Assembly: GCA_964636675.1 (NCBI GenBank)
Contig: CAZWUO010000054.1
Location: 1 to 18,833, forward strand
Origin: JALUUH01 sp964636675
Lineage (GTDB): Bacteria; Pseudomonadota; Gammaproteobacteria; S012-40
Length of the DNA stretch: 18,833 nt
Reading direction: 5' to 3'
In this document: positions 1 to 7,311 of the stretch, one piece after another
How positions within the stretch are numbered: position 1 is the stretch's first letter
How the letters are laid out: every line of letters starts with the position of its first letter
Notes under the pieces: model-generated
Seen by the model: the letters and a program-made list of their open reading frames with translations, nothing else
The model's database searches: none
Told to the model about the DNA's origin: nothing
Program-made: the position numbers and the translations under genes

Positions 1-52
1 TGGAAGGAATAGGGCGTGTAATAAGGCCTAAATCTATAACGCCACGGGTATA

Positions 53-241
53 TTACACCTCATCCATGTGCATTGCGCTGGCAATGAAATTTTTAACTTT
101 CTTTTCTTGAATGTCTTCGATTCGTCTGATTTTAATATGCCTTCTTTTTTTACCCTTACCTTCCAGTATTATTTCAAATTTCTCTGGAGATTGAAATTAG
201 ATATCTTCGAGAAACTCATAAATTTTTACGTTACCAGACAT
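53..241 (-). pseudogene. small basic protein ORF broken by an in-frame stop
   Basis: Read on the minus strand, an ATG at 241 follows an AGGAAG ribosome binding site at good spacing. One frame runs 62 codons to a TAA at 53-55, interrupted only by a TAA at codon 15 (197-199). The part after the stop is Lys/Arg/Glu-rich and looks coding, with short runs such as GKGKKRRHIKIRRIED and a C-terminal MHMDEV. I do not recognise the family. A single-base nonsense change (for example Tyr to stop) in a former small gene explains it best; a sequencing error, or a frame that was never coding, cannot be excluded. The open frame on the opposite strand here (68-316) looks like a shadow. Confidence 0.3.
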
Positions 242-740
242 ATTCACTTCCTATTCAAGAAAAATATCTTCTATCGTAACCCAGTGGCACTGACAACGTG
301 CTGTCAGTATCCGTAATGGATATTGAGTTTTTCTACAGCCTGAACGTTGTGGGTAAGCGGATGGCCAACACTGAGATTTTCATCATGATTTTTTTACATA
401 CTACAACATATATTTATGCAACTTCGTGTCGCAAATAATGCTATTCAGCTTGTAGCGAGACTCACCCTATCGGTGAAAACCTCGGCCAACATACACAACA
501 GAAAGTTACCCTCTAATGTGAGCAGTCAACTGCGGAATCTAGGATTATGTGTGGCTTTTCCAATAATTTGGTTTTCTGCTGTTATACATGATGGCCAATA
601 CAAAAATAGAATTTTAATTTATCTGCTAGACGACTGAAAAAAGAAATTTTCTCAGCAAAAACTGACGACAGATTTTTGCGAATTTCGGTCATGTTCTGGG
701 AAGTTCTGCGATTGTCTCATATGCTGGCTCTCGCTCTTCG

Positions 741-800
741 ATAAAATCCTTCCCCCTGATTTTGATACCGCTCGCATGAACTTTTTATCTCGGGGGAGGG
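741..800 (-). terminator. possible terminator downstream of the cupin gene
   Basis: A GC-rich inverted repeat pairs 748-756 (CCTTCCCCC) with 792-800 (GGGGGAGGG): nine pairs including one G-U wobble. It lies just past the cupin stop codon. In the minus-strand transcript the stem is followed only by ATTTTAT, and the loop is long (35 nt), so this is a weak candidate for a Rho-independent terminator. Confidence 0.25.
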
Positions 801-808
801 GGTATGTT

Positions 809-1141
809 TTACCCCTCTGGAAACGTAACCAAAACTACGCACCCTGATTTGGTTTGTGGAATATGTGCTGAGCCTATTGGGTTATTGATAAAGCTGCCTT
901 CATTATGATCCTCCTTTCCATCATTGAATACCCCCGAGATAACATATATTTGCTCTGGCCCCGACTGATGAAAATCAATTCCCGGATATTTAGAGCCAGC
1001 CTTAAATTCGAAAATAACAGCCCTTTTTCCATTTTTTCCTTCCCAGAGAGTACGTTCAAATATTCCGGTTGCAATCTCCTTTTCAGGTACGCTCTTCCAA
1101 TTGGTTGACGTTACACCATTAAAGTTCAATTCTCTATCCAT
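809..1141 (-). CDS. ChrR-type cupin domain protein
   Basis: A 110-aa single-domain protein resembling the C-terminal cupin of ChrR anti-sigma factors (ChrR-like cupin family). Visible signature: H58-QSGPEQIYVISG-VF-NDG ... EGSFINNPIGSAH93. Probable metal ligands are H58, E63 and H93; the first His of the usual HxH pair is Asp56 here. It lacks the N-terminal zinc-binding anti-sigma domain of ChrR, so it should act as a stand-alone cupin, perhaps a metal-dependent sensor or oxygenase; the reaction is not known. The start is supported by AGGAG about 10 nt upstream. It is divergent from an OhrR-type regulator, and a perfect palindrome lies 36-63 nt before its start, so it is probably the regulator's target, induced by organic peroxide or an electrophile (inference). 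Confidence 0.8.
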   Translation of the reverse strand: MDRELNFNGVTSTNWKSVPEKEIATGIFERTLWEGKNGKRAVIFEFKAGSKYPGIDFHQSGPEQIYVISGVFNDGKEDHNEGSFINNPIGSAHIPQTKSGCVVLVTFPEG

Positions 1142-1176
1142 CGCTCATGACTCCTACATTATGCATTGACAAAAAT

Positions 1177-1204
1177 ATTATTAATTTGCGCGCAAATTAA
1201 TAAT
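1177..1204. promoter_or_regulatory. 28-bp perfect palindrome, probable MarR/OhrR operator
   Basis: ATTATTAATTTGCG is followed immediately by its exact reverse complement. The core TTTGCGCGCAAA with AT-rich arms is typical of operators bound by MarR/OhrR-family dimers. It lies in the divergent region between the cupin gene (start 1141) and the ohrR-like gene (start 1279), positioned to repress both. A second, imperfect site with TTTGCGC is centred near 1237, 47 bp from the first. A TTGACA hexamer at 1166-1171 abuts the palindrome, but no well-spaced -10 was found. Confidence 0.75.
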
Positions 1205-1278
1205 GCCGAAAAAGCCCTGGACTGTCAATTATTTTGCGCACATAATACATTTCCATATTCAACGATTCCAAACTACAC

Positions 1279-1719
1279 ATGCCTACTAAAGAATTTAATT
1301 TTTCAGAAATGGTTTGTTTTTCATTATATTCAACCTCTAATGCAATGATCCGTAGATACCGGCCTCAGCTAGACGAATTTGAACTAACGTACCCTCAATT
1401 TTTAGTGATGATGAGCCTTTGGAACAAGGATTCTGTTCATATTAAGGAGCTAAGCGAACAAACATACCTTGATGCAGGTACGTTAACTCCAATTTTAATG
1501 AGACTAGAAAGAAAAGAATTCATTCGGCGCAATAAATCAGCGAAAGACGAAAGAGCTAAGGTAATCGAACTTACGAAACTAGGAAAATCCCTAAAAAATA
1601 AAACATCACATATTTTCGACAACATGGAGTGTAGAATTAGACTAACAAAAAAGGAGCAAAAAGAACTTACCGCTATCTGCAATAAAATATTGTCTCGGTT
1701 GCGTGTTTTTGCAACGTAA
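1279..1719 (+). CDS. ohrR: MarR-family organic peroxide sensor, OhrR type
   Basis: A 146-aa winged-helix repressor. The OhrR hallmarks are visible: the N-terminal reactive cysteine in MVCFSLYST (C13), the two tyrosines that hydrogen-bond to it in OhrR (Y27 and Y38, the same +14 and +25 spacing as in Bacillus OhrR), and the winged-helix stretch YLDAGTLTPILMRLE ... RRNKSAKDER. C118 lies 105 residues after C13, the same distance as the C22-C127 pair of Xanthomonas OhrR, suggesting a two-cysteine sensor that forms an intersubunit disulfide. OhrR normally represses ohr, but no ohr lies here; the divergent gene is a ChrR-type cupin. The start has no strong ribosome binding site. Family assignment is firm; the ligand and target are inferred. 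Confidence 0.85.
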   Translation: MPTKEFNFSEMVCFSLYSTSNAMIRRYRPQLDEFELTYPQFLVMMSLWNKDSVHIKELSEQTYLDAGTLTPILMRLERKEFIRRNKSAKDERAKVIELTKLGKSLKNKTSHIFDNMECRIRLTKKEQKELTAICNKILSRLRVFAT

Positions 1720-1885
1720 GGCTGTAAAAACCAAGTTCAACGTGAGCATCCAAGGAAGCTCCTCCATTTTTGGTGCCTGTGTGTTTCTGTGCTTTAAGGT
1801 GTCTACTATGGAGTCAATGGAAAAAACCGCGAACTCGCTTTAACAAATTTCTCCAATTTGATGTCAACCGCAAGAAAGCAACTGA

Positions 1886-2779
1886 TTAAATAGCGGCAGA
1901 AAATGATGATTGTATATGAGCTTTAAATGCCAGTTTTTTTTGAGTTTTCCATTGGCTTTTTTTGTAAAGCAAATATAAGCGTTTGCGTGGGAAATTTCGC
2001 TTTGGTAATATTGTGACAAATGTGCCATTTTGAATCTCTTTCAGTGTGGAAATATCGAGTAACATGCCAATACCCAGACCGGCACACACTGCTTGATAGA
2101 CTCCTTCAATATCATCACATGTATGTATAGTTTCACTATTGGGATAAATTTTTTCCTTATTAAAAAATTTTTTTAATTCTTCCGAACGGTAAAGCGGTGA
2201 CATCAAAATAAGCTTGGTACTGCCTAAATCGGAAAATTTTTCTGGTATGCCATGTTGCTTAATATAACTTGGTGTGGCACACGCCACCAGTTGCGTCTCG
2301 ATAAGTGGGATAGCGATTATATGGTTACTATCCTGTAATTTTCCTAAACGAAAGGCAAAGTCTATATTTTCATCATGCAAATCTTCAAGCTGATCGCTGA
2401 AACGAATATCAAACTGAATTTGAGGATATTTAGCAGTGAAATCAGCCAACACCTCAAATATATTGGAGCGACATAAGGCTTTGGATAGTGTTACAGAAAT
2501 TTTCCCGCTAATAGCATCGTGTTCTGCAAGTAGTCCATCTTCAGCTTGGTAGATAGACGATAGAATGTTTTTACACTTTGGATAGAATAGTTTGCCTGCT
2601 TCTGTAATTTCGAGCTTCTTATGAGAGCGATGAAAAAGCTGCACCTGCAAGCTGTGTTCAAGATTTGTTAACTGCTTACTCACAGCAGGAGCTGAATAGT
2701 TTAATCTCAACGATGCTTGAATGATACTTCCTGTTTCGACAATTGCTACAAAAACACGATAGTGTGTAAATTTAGACAT
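1886..2779 (-). CDS. LysR-family transcriptional regulator
   Basis: A 297-aa protein of normal length for the family. Residues about 3-62 form the winged helix-turn-helix (FVAIVETGSIIQASLRLNYSAPAVSKQLTNLE), and about 90-290 form the substrate-binding domain, with FAFRLGKLQDS, LVACATPSYIKQHG and AVCAGLGIGMLLD typical of the CrgA-like branch. It is divergent from a SRPBCC-domain gene, the classical LysR arrangement in which the regulator controls its neighbour and itself. The shared 167-bp region contains a 9-bp inverted repeat. The inducer is unknown. Confidence 0.92.
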   Translation of the reverse strand: MSKFTHYRVFVAIVETGSIIQASLRLNYSAPAVSKQLTNLEHSLQVQLFHRSHKKLEITEAGKLFYPKCKNILSSIYQAEDGLLAEHDAISGKISVTLSKALCRSNIFEVLADFTAKYPQIQFDIRFSDQLEDLHDENIDFAFRLGKLQDSNHIIAIPLIETQLVACATPSYIKQHGIPEKFSDLGSTKLILMSPLYRSEELKKFFNKEKIYPNSETIHTCDDIEGVYQAVCAGLGIGMLLDISTLKEIQNGTFVTILPKRNFPRKRLYLLYKKSQWKTQKKLAFKAHIQSSFSAAI

Positions 2780-2856
2780 TCTCCATCCCTATTACATGAT
2801 TAACTGATTATTATATATGAATAGTAGATTCCAATAAGTTATGCAAGCGTTAACTA

Positions 2857-2886
2857 AGCATCAGTTTATATTAAGCTACTGATGCT
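2857..2886. promoter_or_regulatory. 9-bp inverted repeat, candidate LysR operator
   Basis: AGCATCAGT and ACTGATGCT are perfect inverted repeats separated by 12 bp in the divergent region between the LysR gene and the SRPBCC gene. The spacing and dyad symmetry fit a LysR recognition site. It lies 61 bp upstream of the preferred SRPBCC start. Confidence 0.5.
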
Positions 2887-2946
2887 CTATAGTATCTTTA
2901 GTGGTTATTGAAAATAACCCAACTAAATAATCAAATAGGAATAGAT

Positions 2947-3399
2947 ATGATCGAACTTGCTAAAACCTCTATCGCCATTGTTGCGTCGACTGATATTGTC
3001 TTTAAATATGTTTCAAATATGGAAAACTACAAACATTGGTTTCCTGGTGTGGTTGACATAAAGTCGGCAAATAACTTAGATCACGGTATAGTGGGAAAAA
3101 AATATGTGGAAACACTATCACTGCCTAATGGTGACGTTGAGTTAGTGATTGAAGTTGACCAGTGTGAGATGAACCACTTGTTCTTAACAAAAGGTAATTT
3201 GGCTGGGATATTACCTCAGATGACAATTACATTATCTATTGATGAAGACAAAAGATGTGCGGTGGATTTACAATATCATAGTCGTAACCCAGAGTTAACG
3301 GAAGCCAGTGATATTATTATCGCGTTAAGAGAAGACCTAAGTATTCGTGCAACTAAAGGCTTAGCTAAGTTGAAAGAAATGATGGAACTAAAAAATTAG
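2947..3399 (+). CDS. SRPBCC (START-like) domain protein
   Basis: About 150 aa with the helix-grip pattern of the polyketide-cyclase/START-like superfamily: an N-terminal strand IELAKTSIAIVASTDIVFKYVSNMENYKHWFPGV, then VGKKYVETL and a C-terminal helix (ALREDLSIRATKGLAKLKEMM). Members bind hydrophobic ligands in a central cavity; which ligand, or whether it is catalytic, cannot be told. I chose the ATG at 2947 because AGGA lies 6 nt upstream; a TTG at 2908 would add 13 residues with no domain support. The divergent LysR regulator probably controls it. Confidence 0.75.
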   Translation: MIELAKTSIAIVASTDIVFKYVSNMENYKHWFPGVVDIKSANNLDHGIVGKKYVETLSLPNGDVELVIEVDQCEMNHLFLTKGNLAGILPQMTITLSIDEDKRCAVDLQYHSRNPELTEASDIIIALREDLSIRATKGLAKLKEMMELKN

Positions 3400-3807
3400 T
3401 AGCATCTATAAGTGTATACCTAGTATCCTTTTTTACGATTTTTTGAGCACGATAATTTCTATAAATGTTAAAATTGACTACATGAGTGATGCCGTAAATT
3501 TATACTGTCAAATAATAATGGAGTCAAAACAAAAAGGTGGGGCATATATGATCCTCCCTGTATTTGATTCGCTTGTGCCGTTCTTCTTGCAGCAACGACT
3601 TGACTGCGAATACGGTGCAAACTTTGAATGTCCTGCGTGTTTCCTCTTTGCATAATACTTACCACTGTCTCACAACTCTTCAGCCTATATAATTCGTTCA
3701 GATTGGCTAAGTAATTGAGTATTCATTTTAGTTGAATCTCTATTACCAGTTGATAGTTTCGTAAAAGAATATTTGGAGAGTGTAGCGTTATGTGAAATTG
3801 CACGGGC
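3400..3807. other. non-coding stretch with a transposase relic
   Basis: No intact gene is visible. The interval carries a short IS110-family transposase fragment on the minus strand (about 3555-3635). The plus-strand frame over the same bases (3443-3655) is its shadow. No clear terminator for the SRPBCC gene was found. Confidence 0.6.
3555..3635 (-). pseudogene. IS110-family transposase fragment
   Basis: The minus-strand reading QDIQSLHRIRSQVVAARRTA then QANQIQG closely matches the stretch linking the two domains of IS110-family transposases (typical form QDIQALHRIR..LV..RTA..NQIRGLL). In-frame flanking sequence quickly loses similarity: after NQIQG it reads GSYMPHLF rather than the expected LL.EYG. 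Neither the DEDD catalytic domain nor the C-terminal serine domain is present. It is a dead remnant, showing that an insertion element once sat at the junction between the accessory left part and the mrcA region. Confidence 0.6.
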
Positions 3808-4437
3808 TTATTTGCTATCTTTCGGAACAATAGCAATAAGTTCTTGCAATTCTTTCATGCTGGCACGTCGAATGGTGTCTCTACTTCTGTTTGAAATAAT
3901 CGAGGGTGATTGTTTTAATCTTATCCACGGAAAAATAATGAGCTCGATCGGGGTTTCTTTGACGACGAAGCGAAATCCGGGGAATATTTCGGGTTCTTGG
4001 TGTCCAAAGGTGTAGCGCTGTTCGAAAGTCTCAAAAGGAATATGCTGTTCTAGCAAAAAAATATTGAACTCTTCAGCGGTTTCGGCAAAAGCATGTAACT
4101 GAATAGAGGAATGTTCACTTGCTATTCCATCGAGTACTGGGCCAAATATTCTGGGTTTGAATTGTTGAAAAAAAAGCATAGCCTCTAAAGCGATGAGGCG
4201 TAGAGCATGGAGTGCTGAAGCTTGGGTGTTTTGTTGAAATAAATTTTGGTAGGCTCGTAACTCTTTTTCCACTTCTGCGTTGCTGGGTAGGTCGTGTGTT
4301 TGCGGAAGACCTAAACGTTCAGCGGCCTTTTTTTTAGCTTGTTGATAATTAGAAATGCCTTCAATGGCTATTAATTTTGCAGACTCCAGGGCGAGTCTTT
4401 TTTTTGTCTCTTGTCCCCAGTTGGTTTTTCGTGACAT
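3808..4437 (-). CDS. conserved protein of unknown function downstream of mrcA
   Basis: A 209-aa soluble protein without signal peptide or membrane segment. The N-terminal part (residues about 15-65: ALESAKLIAIEGISNYQQAKKKAAERLGLP ... LPSNAEVEKELRAYQNLFQ) is helical and charged. The centre (about 95-165: FKPRIFGPVLDGIASEHSSIQLHAFAETAEEFNIFL ... FVVKETPIELIIFP) alternates strands and helices and faintly recalls a nucleotidyltransferase-like fold. The pattern seems familiar from other gammaproteobacteria, but I know no established function. It begins 13 bp after the mrcA stop on the same strand, so it is probably cotranscribed with mrcA. The ribosome binding site is weak. Confidence 0.75.
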   Translation of the reverse strand: MSRKTNWGQETKKRLALESAKLIAIEGISNYQQAKKKAAERLGLPQTHDLPSNAEVEKELRAYQNLFQQNTQASALHALRLIALEAMLFFQQFKPRIFGPVLDGIASEHSSIQLHAFAETAEEFNIFLLEQHIPFETFEQRYTFGHQEPEIFPGFRFVVKETPIELIIFPWIRLKQSPSIISNRSRDTIRRASMKELQELIAIVPKDSK

Positions 4438-4450
4438 ATATTTCTATAAC

Positions 4451-6907
4451 TTAAAAAAGTTGTTCCGGGATGCTGGTAGCTTGTGTCGATGTCTTTCCAG
4501 TGGCCTCAGTAGGTTTGATTTCTGCCGTTTGTTTGGGAGCATGCTGTGTTCTAAATGTTTCAAAAATCGCATTTGGAAAATCAGAGCCCGCGAGCAGGCC
4601 GGTCTCTGGGTCTATTTTGACACTGACCACGCCAGGAGGAAGCTGCAAAGATTTCTCTGGAGAGTCGCGTAAAGCCTCGCGCATAAAACTAATCCAGATA
4701 GGGAGGGCTGCTTTGGCACCCGATTCAAAATCACCTAATGAACTAGGGTTGTCAAAACCAACCCAGGTTGTGGTCACTATATCGCTATTAAAACCTGAAA
4801 ACCAGGCGTCTCTTTGGTCATTTGTGGTGCCGGTTTTGCCTGCTAAGTCACTGCGTTTTAATACCAGTGCGCGGCGCCCCGTGCCGCGTTGAATGATGTC
4901 TTGCATTATAGTTGTAAGAATATACACATTTTGCGGAGAAATGACTCTACGTGCAGGGTTAATAATGGTGTCATTAAAGGTTCTGGCGTGAAAATCAAAC
5001 GGTTCTTCTTGCATAGAGGTTAGGCCAGGGTCACTGGCATTTGATATGTCGCATTCATTGCAAACCGTTAGTGGTGTTGCTTGATAGATTACTTCATTAT
5101 CAGCGCCCTCGATGCGATCAATTAAATAGGGGTCGATCAAAAAACCACCGTTTGAAAAAACAGAATACCCGCGGGCTATTGATAATGGCGTTACTGCTGC
5201 GCTTCCCAATGCGAGCGACAAATCTTTGGGTAATTGACTCGAGTCAAAGCCAAAGTTTGATACATAATTGGTAGCGTAATTAATGCCGACTGAGCGTAAA
5301 ATTCGGATTGAGACCAGGTTACGGGACTTGACCAGTGCTTCGCGTAGGCGCGTAGGGCCAAAAAATTTTCCACTATAGTTTTCAGGTCTCCATTCGTCTT
5401 CTAGTCCAGGATCATCAAAAACCACAGGAGCATCATTAATGAGGCTTGCGGCAGTGAAGCCTTTTTCTAATGCAGACGAATAAATAAAGGGTTTGAAATT
5501 CGATCCTGGTTGACGTTTTGCTTGGGCCGCACGGTTAAAGTTACTGCGATAAAAATTATATCCACCTACAATACTTAAAATTGCGCCATTGTGGCTATCG
5601 AGCGAAACGAGGGCACCTTCTGCCGCAGGTTCTTGCGCGAGCGCCCATTGTTTGTTTGATATTTTTCTAACCAGTATTAGATCGCCTGGGTGCATGATGT
5701 CGGCAGTGGTTTTAGGTGCGCGGCCAACATGATTTCCGTCGCGATAAGGGCTAGCCCATTTCATTCCTTGCCAGCAGAGTTTAATGACTCGGTTGCCTTG
5801 CAGATAAACGAATGCGTCTTGCCGATTGATGTTGATAACAATGCCTCTTTCGGTTTGCGGGATACGTTTTAGTTTCGCAAGTTTCTTTTCCCAGTCATCG
5901 GGTTCTGAGTACTCAAGTAAGTCGAGGGTTTCTAGAGGGCCGCGATAACCATGTCGAGTTTCATAATCTAACAAACCGTCGCGCAAGGCCTTATTTGCTT
6001 GACGCTGTAAATGACTTTTGACCGTGGTATAAACTTTATAGCCTTCGGTGTAAGCGTCGCTGCCATAACGTTCTATCATTTCGCTTCGTACCATTTCTGC
6101 GACATCTGGCGCTTCAAGTTCAATTCCCAGTTGATGCAGCTTAGCGGTGTTTGGGCTGGCTTGTTGTTCCAATAAAGCTTTGCTGTCAATAAAACTCAAA
6201 TCATGCATTCGTCGCAGCACATAGTTTCGGCGTAACATGGCACGATCAGGATTTACGATGGGGTTGAATGTGGAAGGTGCCTTGGGAAGCCCTGCAATCA
6301 TTGCAAGCTCAGCAATGGTTAAGTTGTTTATATCACGGCCAAAATATGTTTTCGCCGCTGCTCCAACGCCGTAAGCGCGTTTGCCAAAATAAATTTTGTT
6401 CAAGTAGAGTGTGAGAATATCTTCTTTATTTAATTCGCGCTCAATTTTTAGTGCAAGCAGAATTTCACTAAATTTTCGCAAAAAGGTTTTTTCTCGGCTG
6501 AGAAAAAAATTGCGAGCAACTTGCATCGTAATGGTGCTGCCGCCCTGAACTTTTCGTCCGGTGGTTACAAATAGGCCAACTGCTCTTAGTATGCCTTGAT
6601 AATCTACGCCAGGGTGTTCAAAAAAGCGGTCGTCTTCGGCGCCAAGTATCGCGTGTATCAAATGATTAGGAATATCTTGGTATTCCAGGGGGGTTCGGCG
6701 TTTTTCGCCAAACTCACCTAAGAGCAGGCCATCTTGCGAGTATATGCGCAAAGGAACCTGAAATTTGATGTCTTTTAGGCTTTCTATTGAAGGTAAATTC
6801 GGCGAAACATAAAGGTATAAACCCATTACGCTGACAAAGCCAAATGCGGTGGCGCTGACAATGCTGATTAACAGCCATCTGAGCATTTTTTTTATAAGTG
6901 AATTCAT
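4451..6907 (-). CDS. mrcA: penicillin-binding protein 1A (bifunctional transglycosylase/transpeptidase)
   Basis: An 818-aa class A PBP that polymerises and cross-links peptidoglycan at the periplasmic face of the inner membrane. In order: cytoplasmic start and a membrane anchor (about 11-33); the GT51 transglycosylase domain, with EDDRFFEHPG (catalytic Glu91), GGSTITMQVARN (122-133) and LNKIYFGKRAYGVGAAA; an OB-like insert (about 320-420); and the transpeptidase domain, with S469-N-F-K472 as SxxK, S528-R-N530 as SxN and K691-T-G-T as KTGT. All catalytic motifs are intact and length is normal for PBP1A. Divergence from pilM is a conserved gammaproteobacterial arrangement. The ATG has no clear Shine-Dalgarno: a run of seven C lies 6-12 nt before it. 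Confidence 0.96.
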   Translation of the reverse strand: MNSLIKKMLRWLLISIVSATAFGFVSVMGLYLYVSPNLPSIESLKDIKFQVPLRIYSQDGLLLGEFGEKRRTPLEYQDIPNHLIHAILGAEDDRFFEHPGVDYQGILRAVGLFVTTGRKVQGGSTITMQVARNFFLSREKTFLRKFSEILLALKIERELNKEDILTLYLNKIYFGKRAYGVGAAAKTYFGRDINNLTIAELAMIAGLPKAPSTFNPIVNPDRAMLRRNYVLRRMHDLSFIDSKALLEQQASPNTAKLHQLGIELEAPDVAEMVRSEMIERYGSDAYTEGYKVYTTVKSHLQRQANKALRDGLLDYETRHGYRGPLETLDLLEYSEPDDWEKKLAKLKRIPQTERGIVININRQDAFVYLQGNRVIKLCWQGMKWASPYRDGNHVGRAPKTTADIMHPGDLILVRKISNKQWALAQEPAAEGALVSLDSHNGAILSIVGGYNFYRSNFNRAAQAKRQPGSNFKPFIYSSALEKGFTAASLINDAPVVFDDPGLEDEWRPENYSGKFFGPTRLREALVKSRNLVSIRILRSVGINYATNYVSNFGFDSSQLPKDLSLALGSAAVTPLSIARGYSVFSNGGFLIDPYLIDRIEGADNEVIYQATPLTVCNECDISNASDPGLTSMQEEPFDFHARTFNDTIINPARRVISPQNVYILTTIMQDIIQRGTGRRALVLKRSDLAGKTGTTNDQRDAWFSGFNSDIVTTTWVGFDNPSSLGDFESGAKAALPIWISFMREALRDSPEKSLQLPPGVVSVKIDPETGLLAGSDFPNAIFETFRTQHAPKQTAEIKPTEATGKTSTQATSIPEQLF

Positions 6908-7311
6908 ACGAGGGGGGGAAATCCTATTCTCTAAAAACTATAACATACCAATTATTATAAGTTTTATGAATCTAAAGTCTTTGTTTTATTTGTCGGAAAA
7001 GAGCGGGGCTGGATCGGTGTGCTTGGGCAAATCTTTATTTTGTGTGTTTTTCACGGTGGATGAAACTCCGTCTTTTTGTTGGTTGATACTTGTTCAGTGT
7101 TAATTTGTTGTTAATGAACAAAAGCTATTGTCCTACATGATGCTTCATGTTACTAGGCCGTCGTTGTCGCGTAGCTGTGAAGGCTAGGATCCAGTTACTT
7201 CGCTAAGTAATCGGGTTTTATAAAAAGAAGAGCTGCATTTTTAGGGCCGAATGTTTCATTGGATTCATGTTCTCACGGCCTTATTTCACGCAGCCTCATA
7301 AAAGGTAAGAG
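6908..7311. other. divergent promoter region between mrcA and pilM
   Basis: About 400 bp without a gene. On the minus strand a TATAAT sits about 40 nt upstream of mrcA, with no good -35. On the plus strand TTACTT (7195-7200), 18 bp and TATAAA (7219-7224) form a weak candidate promoter for the pil operon, overlapping a small hairpin (GTTACTT-CGCT-AAGTAAT, 7194-7211). No open frame here looks coding. Confidence 0.45.

Larger units (their letters stand above)
1..808. other. gene-poor stretch with small inverted repeats
   Basis: Apart from the broken minus-strand ORF at 53-241, no convincing gene is present. A plus-strand frame at 416-637 (73 codons) has no recognisable domain and no ribosome binding site. 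Small symmetrical elements are present: GTGTAATA/TATTACAC at 16-23 and 51-58; CAGTGgCACTG at 282-292 overlapping the hairpin ACTGACA-6nt-TGTCAGT at 289-308; and GCAAAAA-11nt-TTTTTGC at 655-679. The look is that of decayed accessory DNA. Confidence 0.5.

Noticed and set aside
68..316. 82-codon plus-strand frame
   Set aside because: Phe-rich, no domain, no ribosome site; it mirrors the better minus-strand frame at 53-241.
416..637. 73-codon plus-strand frame
   Set aside because: No recognisable family and no ribosome binding site; the surrounding DNA looks decayed in all frames.
655..679. GCAAAAA/TTTTTGC hairpin as a terminator
   Set aside because: AT-rich stem, no T tract after it on either strand, and no gene that needs it.
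720..805. Short minus-strand coding-like frame next to the cupin gene
   Set aside because: No start with a ribosome site and no family I can name.
1720..1885. Possible gene remnant between ohrR-like and LysR genes
   Set aside because: Short open frames exist on both strands, but none shows a recognisable motif or start.
2908..2946. TTG start adding 13 residues to the SRPBCC protein
   Set aside because: The ATG at 2947 has AGGA at good spacing and the domain begins just after it.
3443..3655. 70-codon plus-strand frame
   Set aside because: Antisense to the IS110 transposase relic; no support of its own.
4470..4892. 140-codon plus-strand frame inside mrcA
   Set aside because: Shadow of the PBP1A C-terminal coding region.
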